Shown here one piece after another: positions 27,651 through 35,791 of a stretch of DNA of 64,000 nucleotides. The stretch is from Pseudoalteromonas lipolytica. Lineage in GTDB: Bacteria > Pseudomonadota > Gammaproteobacteria > Enterobacterales > Alteromonadaceae. A program made the position numbers and the translations under genes. Numbering within the stretch: the first letter of the stretch is position 1; the number at the start of each line of letters is the position of its first letter. Below the pieces are notes generated by a model. It was not told where the DNA came from, did not search any database, and was given only the letters and a program-made list of their open reading frames with translations. The DNA lies in NCBI RefSeq assembly GCF_900116435.1, contig NZ_FPAZ01000004.1, forward strand, positions 248,001-312,000. The letters run 5' to 3'.

Positions 27651-27947
27651 ATGCTGTCTGAACAACTATTAAATGTCATGAAAATGTTTTGTGAACCCTC
27701 GCTTTATCAAGACTTTTCAACGAGTACAGAAATTACAAATGTGATTAATCAACTTTCATTAGGGCAACTAAATACTAATAGAGAAAAGTACGTTATTTCA
27801 TGCCTGATTCTCTCAGTTCAAGAAGCTTTAGAATCAAGTATACAAAAAGCAGCTGACTCAGCAGTCATGTCTGACCTGACGAAACTGGTCGATGAACTTA
27901 AACAATTTCAATCAACATTACTCTCTGAAGAAAGGGTGATGCACTAA
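27651..27947 (+). CDS. Hypothetical 98-aa island protein
   Basis: A small helical protein beginning MLSEQLLNVMKMFCEPS; no family recognised. GGAG precedes the ATG by 7 bases. It is divergent from the WYL regulator, follows inverted repeat site A by 48 bases and could head a small operon with the genes at 27947, 28050 and 28521. Confidence 0.65.
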   Translation: MLSEQLLNVMKMFCEPSLYQDFSTSTEITNVINQLSLGQLNTNREKYVISCLILSVQEALESSIQKAADSAVMSDLTKLVDELKQFQSTLLSEERVMH

Positions 27948-28024
27948 TGAAAACTTCCAATCAAGACCTTATTAGATTATTTCACATTAAACGATGTGGA
28001 CACACCCAGATTGACAATGATTAA
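27947..28024 (+). CDS. Possible 25-aa coupled ORF
   Basis: A 25-codon frame whose ATG overlaps the TAA stop of the preceding gene (TAATG), implying translational coupling. The product begins MKTSNQDLIRLFHIKRC. It may be a real micro-gene or the truncated start of a lost gene; there is no independent support. Confidence 0.3.
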   Translation: MKTSNQDLIRLFHIKRCGHTQIDND

Positions 28025-28049
28025 CATTTAAATATTTAGGAGTGCTTTT

Positions 28050-28469
28050 ATGCAGTATCAACCAAAAGAAGTCTATATTGGGGGCTTTAACCCTGTTTAT
28101 GAGTGTGTTCAAAACGGCTTTTTCCTAATTGGTGCGGGTAAACTTGGCGTTATGTTTTCTATTGTAGTGATGAGAGGAGATATTCTATTTTGGGTTAGTG
28201 CTTTTATCGGAACCATTACACTGCTGAGAGCAAAGCGCTGGTATGATAAATGGCAGGATCGAGAGCTTCGAATCAAGTGTATCGATATTAACTATATCGA
28301 AAGATTAAGTGACGAAACTGCGCCTAAATACAAAAAACAACAAGCCATCACAGCTATAACGAATAGAGCTTCGAAAGTATGGTGGAGTTATTTGCTTTTC
28401 TTTACTCCTCATATTACTTTATTAGGCTTTTGTTGGTGGCTGCTTGATGCTTGGGGAGCTAAAGGGTAG
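28050..28469 (+). CDS. Hypothetical membrane protein (139 aa)
   Basis: Three or four hydrophobic segments (FFLIGAGKLGVMFSIVV, ILFWVSAFIGTITLL, WWSYLLFFTPHITLLGFCWWLL) flank a basic, helical cytoplasmic region around residues 65-110. TTTAGGAG precedes the ATG. No family recognised. Co-directional with neighbours under site A. Small membrane proteins in defence islands often act as effectors, but nothing here proves that. Confidence 0.65.
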   Translation: MQYQPKEVYIGGFNPVYECVQNGFFLIGAGKLGVMFSIVVMRGDILFWVSAFIGTITLLRAKRWYDKWQDRELRIKCIDINYIERLSDETAPKYKKQQAITAITNRASKVWWSYLLFFTPHITLLGFCWWLLDAWGAKG

Positions 28470-28520
28470 TAGCATTTTCTCTTTTGCTGAGAAAATACTC
28501 AAATAACGATAGGGTGAATT

Positions 28521-28754
28521 ATGGCGAATCTATTAATTATAGAGTTTAGTGAAGAGGCGACTGAAAATTACTTAAGACTAGTAAGTCGAAAATCTGAAGC
28601 CGAAGTTGAAATGGATATGGAGCCATCTGGTGTTAAGCTAGAAATTGATATTGGACCTGCACATTACGGTTATGAGGCTGAAGTTGCAGGTAAGTCTATA
28701 GGTGAAGTCTTTGTGAAGCTTGAACATACAGGTTCACCTAAATTAAAATCATAA
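28521..28754 (+). CDS. Hypothetical acidic 77-aa protein
   Basis: A small acidic protein (MANLLIIEFSEEATENYLRL) with an AGGGTG ribosome-binding site. No family recognised. Its stop overlaps by 6 bases the 3' end of the convergent interrupted lipoprotein gene. A hairpin (ATTTTCTC / GAGAAAAT) in the 50-base gap before it may separate it from the upstream membrane gene. Confidence 0.6.
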   Translation: MANLLIIEFSEEATENYLRLVSRKSEAEVEMDMEPSGVKLEIDIGPAHYGYEAEVAGKSIGEVFVKLEHTGSPKLKS

Positions 28755-29186
28755 GATTTCCCACTTTTGGGTAGCAAAATTCCGGCAGGCTTGGCCTGCT
28801 CCCGAACCTAGTTTTTGGCCAGTTGGGTTAGTCACTGAATAAGTAAATTTTCTGCATGTTTGGTATAAAATACCTCGTTTAGAATCTTCAAAGTAATCTT
28901 CTACATTCACGTTAAATACGTAGCATGTATCTATGTTCGTCCAAATATATTCTTGATCTGGTTCGCCTGATTGGAAAACTCTTGAGAGCTGTTCGAAATC
29001 CTAATGCCCAAAAGCTTCATATTGGTCTATTTTGCCGTCGAGATTGTCATCAATGGCGCCATTTACTGGGCCTCTGTTGTATTGTTTAACCTTGCTATAT
29101 ACATCGGCAGGTAAGCCACAGTTAGAGTTGGTAATTGCACAGCCAGAAATGTTTAGAGCAAGTAATATATAGAGGCATTTATGCAT
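28749..29186 (-). pseudogene. Lipoprotein gene interrupted by an in-frame amber codon
   Basis: The first part encodes 61 residues: a lipoprotein signal with lipobox ISGC and a canonical EF-hand loop DDNLDGKIDQYE, ending EAFGH then TAG at 29001-29003. The same frame continues without another stop for about 83 codons to a TGA at 28749 and reads like real protein: DFEQLSRVFQSGEPDQEYIW, an YQTCRKFTYSV core and a GSGAGQACRNFATQKWEIL end, which resembles the C-terminal CRxF...GxACR...W motif of rickettsial 17-kDa-type surface antigens. A single nonsense mutation, readthrough or a sequence error would explain it. The start overlaps the upstream gene by 8 bases. Confidence 0.6.
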
Positions 29187-29547
29187 CCTTTTCCTCCTGA
29201 AATACTACTATGTTTAACCCTTTCTGAATCAAAAACAGTTCAAACTGAGTAACTAAATAGTGATAAATTTGAGACAAGCTACCAACAGCGGCTATTGATT
29301 CAACGAAGTTTGAGTCGTTTCCTGAAATGTCATGTATTTCTGCTTGTGCTCTAAAGAATAGATAAGATTTTTGACTTTTAGCCTTATCAATTTGAATATC
29401 TGAAATAGCTAACCTGTAACTTAAATCTTCAGAGAATAAGACTCCTGTTTGGGCTATTAACAGATAAGCTGAAGCAACCGTGCTTGGCTCAATGCTAATT
29501 AAAAAGTGTTCTTCATTAAATGTTTCGCGATTCATTGATTCACTCAT
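29179..29547 (-). CDS. Hypothetical 122-aa protein
   Basis: A soluble protein starting MSESMNRETFNEEHFLISIEPS; no family recognised. Its 3' end overlaps the start of the interrupted lipoprotein gene by 8 bases, so the two form a minus-strand pair. Inverted repeat site B lies 40 bases upstream in the divergent gap. Confidence 0.6.
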   Translation of the reverse strand: MSESMNRETFNEEHFLISIEPSTVASAYLLIAQTGVLFSEDLSYRLAISDIQIDKAKSQKSYLFFRAQAEIHDISGNDSNFVESIAAVGSLSQIYHYLVTQFELFLIQKGLNIVVFQEEKDA

Positions 29548-29586
29548 TTATAATTTAACTGTTTAAATAAGCCTACGGAAAAGTTA

Positions 29587-29601
29587 GGACGCTTTTTGTC
29601 C
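29587..29601. promoter_or_regulatory. Inverted repeat site B (GGAC-N7-GTCC)
   Basis: TTAGGAC and GTCCCAAT flank a 7-base spacer in the divergent gap between the genes at 29547 (minus) and 29638 (plus). Same spacing and flanking bases as sites A, C, D and E. Confidence 0.65.
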
Positions 29602-29637
29602 CAATAGCCAGCTAATCTTTTGTTTTGGGAGGTCGCT

Positions 29638-29859
29638 ATGACTAATTTAGAGTTATGTTTAATTTGGGCTGGAGATCACGTAATTCACAGTAAAGTTGAA
29701 TACGATTTTCATATAGAACAAATCAAACTTTCACTATTAGATAAACAAACAGATAACGAATACAGTTTTCTCTTTTTGACTTCTGCCTGTGAAGCATTCG
29801 AGATCAAAAATGACTTACCACGACGGATTCATGAAGTGTATTCAAATGCATGGGGCTGA
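29638..29859 (+). CDS. Hypothetical 73-aa protein
   Basis: A small protein starting MTNLELCLIWAGDHVIHSKVE. ATG at 29638 has a GGGAGG site 6 bases upstream; the frame is open to 29620 but those codons carry the ribosome-binding site. No family recognised. It follows inverted repeat site B by 36 bases and precedes the DUF2779 gene. Confidence 0.6.
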   Translation: MTNLELCLIWAGDHVIHSKVEYDFHIEQIKLSLLDKQTDNEYSFLFLTSACEAFEIKNDLPRRIHEVYSNAWG

Positions 29860-29927
29860 ATGCCACATATAACTTTATGAAGAAGTTGTAGTTTCACTGT
29901 AAATATTCAAATTTTTATGGTTAATTG

Positions 29928-29942
29928 GGACGTTGCGTGTCC
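29928..29942. promoter_or_regulatory. Inverted repeat site C (GGAC-N7-GTCC)
   Basis: TTGGGAC and GTCCTAAG flank a 7-base spacer, 50 bases before the DUF2779 gene. Confidence 0.65.
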
Positions 29943-29991
29943 TAAGCTAAAAGTACACTTATGGAAAGACTTGATTTAAGGAAGTATAAAA

Positions 29992-31971
29992 ATGAGCCAA
30001 CCAAGGTATTTGACCAAATCACGATTTAAGTTAGCTACTGAGTGTCCAACTAAACTGTTTTATACGGGCAAAAAAGAATACTTGGATAACAAGCTTGATG
30101 ACCCTTTTCTTGCCTCATTAGCTGATGGCGGTTTTCAGGTGGGTGAATTAGCTAAGTGCTATTACCCTGAAGGTCATGACATTACTTCTTTAGATTATGA
30201 AGAATCGGTTCAACAAACTAATGGGCTGTTAAAGCAGGACAACGTCATCATTTTTGAGCCTGCTATTCGCTTTGGCAACTTATTTGTTCGTGTTGATATT
30301 TTAGTTAAACAAGGCAATGAATATCAGCTCATTGAAGTTAAAGCCAAGTCATATTCGGCTAAAAAAGATAAAGACTTTTTAAACAAATCTGGAAAGTTAG
30401 ATTCAAAGTGGAAGCCATACATTTTAGACGTGGCGTTTCAAAAATACGTTTTAAAACAGACAATACCCAGTGCGATTGTCAGCAGCTATTTGATGGTAGT
30501 TGATAAAGATACACCTTGCCCGGTAGATGGTTTAAATCAGAAGTTTAAATTAACTCGTGATGACAGGAATAGACGCGGTGTGTCTGTTTCTAATTCGTTA
30601 TCTGCCTCGGACTTATTGGTTAAAATTCTCAAAAAGGTAAATACCGACAAAGCGGTTCAAATTGCTTATGAAACCGAATTACAAACGGGTATGCCAGCAG
30701 AAGGTTTCATCCCTAATATCGAAGTGCTAGCTGAACAGTACGCTAATGATGAAAAGGTGATGCCAGTTATCGGCTCAAAGTGTAAAAGTTGTGAGTTCAA
30801 ATGCTCGGAAGAAGATGAGGCGAATGGCTTTAAAAATGGATTTAAGGAATGTTGGAAAGAACAACTTCATTGGAGTGACGAAGATTTTAATGAACCAACA
30901 GTATTAAGCATCTCTAACTATAGAGGTTCAAATCGCTGTATAGAAAATGGCAAAGTAAAGCTAAAAGACCTTTCGCCAGAGGATATCAATTATGAAGAAT
31001 CATCAAACCCAGCGCTTACATTAAAAGAAAGGCAGTGGCTTCAAATAGAAAAAGTGCAAGGCAAGGATTCTAGTGTTTATTTCGACGTTGATAGCATGCG
31101 AAATGAAATGGCATCTTGGACTTACCCTCTTCATTTTATCGACTTTGAAACCTGTGCCGTGGCGATACCATTTTATAAAGGGATGTCGCCATACGAAGGC
31201 ATAGCCTTCCAGTTTTCTCATCATATCTTGCACGAAGATGGACGAGTGGATCATGCGGGCCAATTTCTTAGCTCACAGGTTGGAGAGTTCCCGAACTTCA
31301 ATTTCGTAAGAGAGTTAAAAGCTCAATTAGAAAAAGACAACGGCACTATTTTCAGATATTCCAACCATGAGAATGCCTACCTCAATATGGTTTATCAGCA
31401 ATTAAAACTATCGGCTGAAGTGGATAAAGACGAGCTTTGCGATTTCATTAAGTCAATCACTAAGTCTTCTAATAACAGCAAAGACAATTGGCTTGGTGAT
31501 AGAAATATGGTTGACCAATGGGAGCTGGTGAAAAAGTATTATTATGATCCTGCCACAGGTGGCTCAAACTCTATTAAGGCTGTACTGCCAGCCATTTTAA
31601 ATAGTTCTCAATTTTTACAAGAAAAATACGAACAGCCTATTTATGGGACCAAGGAATTACCAAGCCTAAATTTTAAGAACAAAGCTTGGATTGAATTCGA
31701 TGACAATGGAAAAGTAAAAGATCCGTATAAGTCATTGCCAAAAATGTTCACAGAAGCATCTGAGCATGACATAGAGCTGCTATCAGAATCCGATGAACTA
31801 AATAATGGTGGCCTAGCATTAACTGCATACGCTCGGCTCCAGTTCACTGAGATGTCTGATTATGAAAGAAAAGAACTTGAACGCGGACTATTGATGTATT
31901 GTGAGCTAGACACATTGGCAATGGTGATGATCCAAGAGGCTTGGAGGGAGATGATTAATGAAAACAAATAG
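29992..31971 (+). CDS. DUF2779 protein with PD-(D/E)XK-like and DnaQ-like nuclease motifs
   Basis: A 659-residue DUF2779 protein. The start YLTKSRFKLATECPTKLFY is the family signature. A PD-(D/E)XK nuclease core is visible as D102 (FVRVDIL) and E115-x-K117 (IEVKAK). Four cysteines at about 264, 267, 271 and 287 resemble the Fe-S cluster ligands of Cas4/AddB nucleases. The second half begins HFIDFETCAV (about residue 381), a DnaQ/RNase H-like exonuclease motif. It may therefore degrade nucleic acid with two active sites; the target is unknown. GGAAG precedes the ATG, and inverted repeat site C lies 50 bases upstream. Confidence 0.82.
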   Translation: MSQPRYLTKSRFKLATECPTKLFYTGKKEYLDNKLDDPFLASLADGGFQVGELAKCYYPEGHDITSLDYEESVQQTNGLLKQDNVIIFEPAIRFGNLFVRVDILVKQGNEYQLIEVKAKSYSAKKDKDFLNKSGKLDSKWKPYILDVAFQKYVLKQTIPSAIVSSYLMVVDKDTPCPVDGLNQKFKLTRDDRNRRGVSVSNSLSASDLLVKILKKVNTDKAVQIAYETELQTGMPAEGFIPNIEVLAEQYANDEKVMPVIGSKCKSCEFKCSEEDEANGFKNGFKECWKEQLHWSDEDFNEPTVLSISNYRGSNRCIENGKVKLKDLSPEDINYEESSNPALTLKERQWLQIEKVQGKDSSVYFDVDSMRNEMASWTYPLHFIDFETCAVAIPFYKGMSPYEGIAFQFSHHILHEDGRVDHAGQFLSSQVGEFPNFNFVRELKAQLEKDNGTIFRYSNHENAYLNMVYQQLKLSAEVDKDELCDFIKSITKSSNNSKDNWLGDRNMVDQWELVKKYYYDPATGGSNSIKAVLPAILNSSQFLQEKYEQPIYGTKELPSLNFKNKAWIEFDDNGKVKDPYKSLPKMFTEASEHDIELLSESDELNNGGLALTAYARLQFTEMSDYERKELERGLLMYCELDTLAMVMIQEAWREMINENK

Positions 31972-32068
31972 AGTCAGAAAGAAGATACTGGCTTAACTAT
32001 AAAACCGTGGCCAATATTAGTTGACCACTACAGTAACGTTTACCAACTAGTTAGATGTGTATAGTATG

Positions 32069-32083
32069 GGATATTGTATGTCC
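32069..32083. promoter_or_regulatory. Inverted repeat site D (GGAT-N7-GTCC)
   Basis: ATGGGAT and GTCCTATT flank a 7-base spacer, 65 bases before the gene at 32148. A -10-like TATAGT directly precedes it, so a bound protein would cover the transcription start. Confidence 0.6.
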
Positions 32084-32147
32084 TATTAGCTTTGTACTAT
32101 GCAGACAAATAGATTAGTTAGCCAACACAAGTTGGCAGGAAGTAATA

Positions 32148-33314
32148 ATGAATAAAAAAGAGTACTTAAATCAACCTGTGGTAAAAGAGTTTACATCTTA
32201 CCTTTCTAATTTAATTGATGGGAACGAGTATTTTAAGCATGAGTATTATTGGTATGATGAAAAAAAAGACATATATTTCGATTCTTTTCTAGATGCATTA
32301 TATAAATATGAATGGCCATTTAGGTATACAGATCGATTTATTAACGAAGTTAAAACTGGCAAATCGTTACATGATAATAAAACTTGCTTAGAAAGCTTTA
32401 GCAAAGGTTTGGTTTCAGCTATAGGCAATGGAGATCTTAAAGCATGCCAAAATTATTGTTTAATGATTTTAGATTGGGGAGGCGTCCTCTATCAGAATGA
32501 AGATAAAATATTATCTTTAGGCTCTATACTTCCAGAGTATCTAGCATGTTGCATAAGACTGTTTAATGGTCCAGATATTACTTGTAATGATAAATATAAA
32601 GTATCTGTTAATGGTGAATCCATTGATGTAATCATGAATGCAGGGTTTACAAAAATATATTCGCTAATCTGTTCGAGTTTTATTATTTATGATGGTCGAG
32701 TAGGCGGGGCGCTGGGATACCTAGAAACGAATTTTTATAAAAAAACAGGTAATGCACAAAGTAAATTATTAAGCTTTCATTATGGCTCTGCGAGAGGCAA
32801 ACAAATTCGTAACCCGTCAGTAAATAATTTTAAATTCTCAATTCTTTCAGCTGGCAATGTTCATACTAGAGATAACTTAAAGGCCAACTGGCTTTTGGCT
32901 GAGGCACTTGAAAATCAAACTAGCTTGAAAGGTGATAAGGCTACGTTAATACGAGATATTGAGTGTGCACTATTTATGATCGGATATGATTTTCCTGAAT
33001 TAAAACCCAAAGATGAAAGTAAAGACAAGGTAGAGAACTATAGTACTCGCTCAAGCTCTAAAGATTCAAAAGTAACAGCAGATTTAGTTAGAACATTTGC
33101 GTTACAACTCATTAAGGAAGGATTAAAAACACGAGCATCTATTGAGTTTACTTCCAGTGACATTAAAAAGGAGCTAGGTGGCGACTTAACTGCAATATGT
33201 AGCGCTCTAAAAAAGCCAACGTTCTTCTACCAATCTGGAGTTACTCTTGAAATAATTGACACTCCCCCTTCCGGCTTAGGAAAAGTAACCTATAGGGCCA
33301 AAAAGGCAGCTTAA
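32148..33314 (+). CDS. Uncharacterised 388-aa defence-island protein
   Basis: I do not recognise a named family. The sequence is soluble, with conserved-looking segments SFIIYDGRVGGALGYLE (about residue 178), KQIRNPSVNNFKFSIL and LKANWLLAEALE (about 245) and a C-terminal winged-helix-like region. GGAAG precedes the ATG. It is transcribed alone after inverted repeat site D. Position between a DUF2779 nuclease and the kinase/phosphatase trio suggests an accessory or effector role in defence (inference). Confidence 0.72.
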   Translation: MNKKEYLNQPVVKEFTSYLSNLIDGNEYFKHEYYWYDEKKDIYFDSFLDALYKYEWPFRYTDRFINEVKTGKSLHDNKTCLESFSKGLVSAIGNGDLKACQNYCLMILDWGGVLYQNEDKILSLGSILPEYLACCIRLFNGPDITCNDKYKVSVNGESIDVIMNAGFTKIYSLICSSFIIYDGRVGGALGYLETNFYKKTGNAQSKLLSFHYGSARGKQIRNPSVNNFKFSILSAGNVHTRDNLKANWLLAEALENQTSLKGDKATLIRDIECALFMIGYDFPELKPKDESKDKVENYSTRSSSKDSKVTADLVRTFALQLIKEGLKTRASIEFTSSDIKKELGGDLTAICSALKKPTFFYQSGVTLEIIDTPPSGLGKVTYRAKKAA

Positions 33315-33370
33315 ATATTAGGATTCCCCCATGCAATAACGCAATTTATAAAATGAGTAAATTCAAGTTG

Positions 33371-33385
33371 GGACAATGTTTGTCC
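33371..33385. promoter_or_regulatory. Inverted repeat site E (GGAC-N7-GTCC)
   Basis: TTGGGAC and GTCCCATT flank a 7-base spacer: the most symmetric of the five sites. It is followed by TTTTTTATTG, so it could also act as a weak terminator for the 388-aa gene. It lies 47 bases before the frameshifted small ORF. Confidence 0.6.
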
Positions 33386-33431
33386 CATTTTTTATTGTTC
33401 TGTATTGGTTTTACAAATCGAGGTTAACGAC

Positions 33432-33595
33432 ATGTCTAAAAAAATTAATACTTTTATTGCACTTTTAGCAGGTTATTTGATGAAGAAGATACGTACTGGA
33501 TTTCTGTATTCACAATCTATCTAATTTTTATTCAATTAGCAGTTACTAAATCAAATCTCAACAACGTAACCACAATCGAAATTATAGTTTTCTAG
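33432..33595 (+). pseudogene. Frameshifted small membrane protein gene
   Basis: ATG at 33432 begins MSKKINTFIALLAGYL and stops after 30 codons. If one base is restored in the TTT at 33476-33478, the frame continues as a Y-F-D-E-E-D turn and a membrane-like WISVFTIYLIFIQLAV segment, ending at TAG 33593-33595. Both halves look coding, so a one-base deletion is likely. The end overlaps the convergent metallophosphoesterase gene. Confidence 0.4.
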
Positions 33596-34312
33596 ACTGG
33601 AGTAACCGCGTTGATTTGAAATTATTCTCGTATCAGCAATTTGATAGTTTACATTGTGATGAGTGTGACCATGTGCCCATATATCAATTCTATCTGTATA
33701 TTTTTTAATAAACTCTTCTAAATTAGAAGAGAATGCGGCCGAAAGTAGGTCGCTTTGGTATTGCGTTGGTGTTGATTGAGGAGAAGGTGCGTGATGTGTA
33801 ATCACAATATTTCTACCTGTATTGCTATTTTTTAATTCGTTTTCAATGAAATTTAATGAATTATCAAAAAACGCGATGGTATCGGATACCTTAAGTTTTC
33901 TGTATTTACCGTTATCGTTTATTGTAATGTGCTGAAAGTCGTTCATTTTAGCACTCGCATCAAATATGCATTCTTGTTTATTCGACTCACCAAAGAGTTT
34001 GAAATCGGTCCATAGGGTAGAGCCTATAAATGTAACGCCACCTATTTCGACACTATCGTTGATTAATACATGAACATTTGAGTTTTTAGATTGTTCTTTT
34101 AGTTTTCTATTAATCGATTGGATATTTGAACCATAATATTCATGATTCCCCGGAATGTAGACTACCGGCAACTCAAAGAAATCTTTAGCCCACTGTATGC
34201 CATGGTGTTTTGAGTGTATATCACCCGCTAAAATGACCACGTCTGCGTCAATTTTAGGTGGGGTCCAAACCTCAAATTCATTATGAATGTCTGAAAATAA
34301 TGCCAACTTCAT
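33551..34312 (-). CDS. Calcineurin-like metallophosphoesterase
   Basis: A 253-residue cytoplasmic metallophosphoesterase. The metal-binding motifs are clear: DIHNEFE near residue 8, AGDIHSKH near 30, PGNHEYYG near 55, VITHHAP near 170 and HGHTHHN near 214. It could hydrolyse a phosphodiester in RNA, DNA or a nucleotide. Its ATG overlaps the TGA of the membrane-protein gene (ATGA), making a three-gene operon with the membrane protein and the P-loop kinase. Confidence 0.9.
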   Translation of the reverse strand: MKLALFSDIHNEFEVWTPPKIDADVVILAGDIHSKHHGIQWAKDFFELPVVYIPGNHEYYGSNIQSINRKLKEQSKNSNVHVLINDSVEIGGVTFIGSTLWTDFKLFGESNKQECIFDASAKMNDFQHITINDNGKYRKLKVSDTIAFFDNSLNFIENELKNSNTGRNIVITHHAPSPQSTPTQYQSDLLSAAFSSNLEEFIKKYTDRIDIWAHGHTHHNVNYQIADTRIISNQRGYSSLENYNFDCGYVVEI

Positions 34313-34989
34313 AGTATAATTCCTTTAATTAGTTCTGCTGTGCTATTAATAAGAAGAGGATCTAGTGTAAATATTGCTGTAAACCAATAGGTTGCAAGTA
34401 ATGAAAGTAGGTAATTAAATACATTTGCAAGCTTTCTATCAGATAATGTTGCCTCAGAGGTTATTTGGGCAAACACAGCTGTCACAAACCAAAGAGCAAA
34501 ATGGTAGCCATGCACCTCAAGGTTGAAGACATTAAACTCCCAATAATATGCCGTTCCCAAGGCCAATAGAGAAATGCTACTCAAGAATTGAGTAGTGGCT
34601 ACAATATCCGGTGATTTTTGCAAATCACCATTGTCGTCTATTTCTCCCAACAAATGCATAGATGAGGCAGTCAATATAAGTAAAAAGTATAGCGCAAGTG
34701 CCAACCAGCTTGGCCAATCCCAGTGCGAAGCAGCCCAATAAACACCAGAGATAATAATCGCTAAACCTAATAAATTAGGTACTAGGGCTAGAGCAAAGAA
34801 AAGTGTAAGGCCTGATCCAACTAAAAGAACTGGATCAGCACCTAAACCTGTTAATAGCATGACAGCAGCAACAAATAACTTTCCAGCGATTGATAGACCC
34901 ATGAAGCCATTAATTGCCACAGCACCGATTATGTTTCCAGCGGCAGCCCCTGCGTTTTCTAGCTGATTAATTTCTCTGTTGTATTTCAT
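34309..34989 (-). CDS. Hypothetical multi-pass membrane protein
   Basis: A 226-residue protein with about six hydrophobic segments (for example IAGKLFVAAVMLLTGLG, PVLLVGSGLTLFFALALVPNLLGLAIIISGVYWAA, FALWFVTAVFAQI). No family recognised. AGGAG precedes the ATG. It is sandwiched between a P-loop kinase and a metallophosphoesterase gene in one operon, so it may anchor or be the effector partner of those enzymes (inference). Confidence 0.75.
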   Translation of the reverse strand: MKYNREINQLENAGAAAGNIIGAVAINGFMGLSIAGKLFVAAVMLLTGLGADPVLLVGSGLTLFFALALVPNLLGLAIIISGVYWAASHWDWPSWLALALYFLLILTASSMHLLGEIDDNGDLQKSPDIVATTQFLSSISLLALGTAYYWEFNVFNLEVHGYHFALWFVTAVFAQITSEATLSDRKLANVFNYLLSLLATYWFTAIFTLDPLLINSTAELIKGIIL

Positions 34990-35011
34990 CCTGACTCCTA
35001 GTCAAACCTTA

Positions 35012-35737
35012 TTACATCAATACAACATAGAGGTTGTGGTGTTTCATAGTTAATGCGGACAAATCGTGAACGGCACAAAGAATTGAAGACTCATTTTCTT
35101 TAAACACGTCGTCATAACCATCCAAGTCACTGATGTAGGGAAAATAAGAATCAAGAAATTCCTTTAACGACTTCACATGTTCTGCTGCATTGAGGTGTGG
35201 GGCATGAATATCAAAATCTTCATCGTCTAAAATCAAAACGGAAGCAGGTAACGCTTCTTCTCGTGAAATTGTGTCAAAACCTTCAAGTCTTGATACTGGT
35301 TCATATTTATCAAACATGGCTTTAAGATCATTTTCACGAATGAACTTTCCAGTTTCTTGATTACGCTCGTGACACGTTTTTAAAATGAAGTATTCCTTGT
35401 TTTTAAATATAAACTCAATCGCATGAAATTCTGCGTTAGGGTAATGTTTAAAAATCTTTTGCCGATTTGCTTTAGTAAGATTGGTAAGATCCCACACAAT
35501 GTTTTTGTATTTTTTTGACTCTTGATCCGACTTAAAAAACAAAGATCTTTGCTCGCGGCGGATAGGGTGGTTGAACTCGAGTTCAAAGAACTCTTTGTAA
35601 GTTAAATTATTGTCGTGAATTATTTTTTCTACGATGTCATCCGAAGATACGACATAATCAAACTTACTCCGTTGAACAAAGGTCGATTTACCTGTGCATG
35701 CCGGGCCAATTAGAACTGTTACTTGTTGTTTAGTCAT
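35012..35737 (-). CDS. P-loop kinase of the polynucleotide-kinase-like (AAA_33) type
   Basis: A 241-residue P-loop protein. Walker A is GPACTGKST near residue 12; VVSSDDIVEKII and IVWDLTNLTKANRQKIF follow the pattern of T4 polynucleotide kinase and tRNA/nucleotide kinases (S/D after strand 2, D-x-TN before the lid). GAGG precedes the ATG. It is the first gene of an operon with a membrane protein and a metallophosphoesterase, so kinase and phosphatase activities are paired as in RNA-repair Pnkp systems (inference). The kinase gene at 35893 is divergent from it. Confidence 0.82.
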   Translation of the reverse strand: MTKQQVTVLIGPACTGKSTFVQRSKFDYVVSSDDIVEKIIHDNNLTYKEFFELEFNHPIRREQRSLFFKSDQESKKYKNIVWDLTNLTKANRQKIFKHYPNAEFHAIEFIFKNKEYFILKTCHERNQETGKFIRENDLKAMFDKYEPVSRLEGFDTISREEALPASVLILDDEDFDIHAPHLNAAEHVKSLKEFLDSYFPYISDLDGYDDVFKENESSILCAVHDLSALTMKHHNLYVVLM

Positions 35738-35791
35738 TTATAAATTTCCTCTTTAAGTTTCTAATTAGTAGCTTACCTTAGGTAGCTGATA

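Noticed and set aside
28473..28495. Hairpin ATTTTCTC / GAGAAAAT as a terminator
   Set aside because: The stem is weak and no T run follows on either strand, so I mention it only in the neighbouring gene entry.
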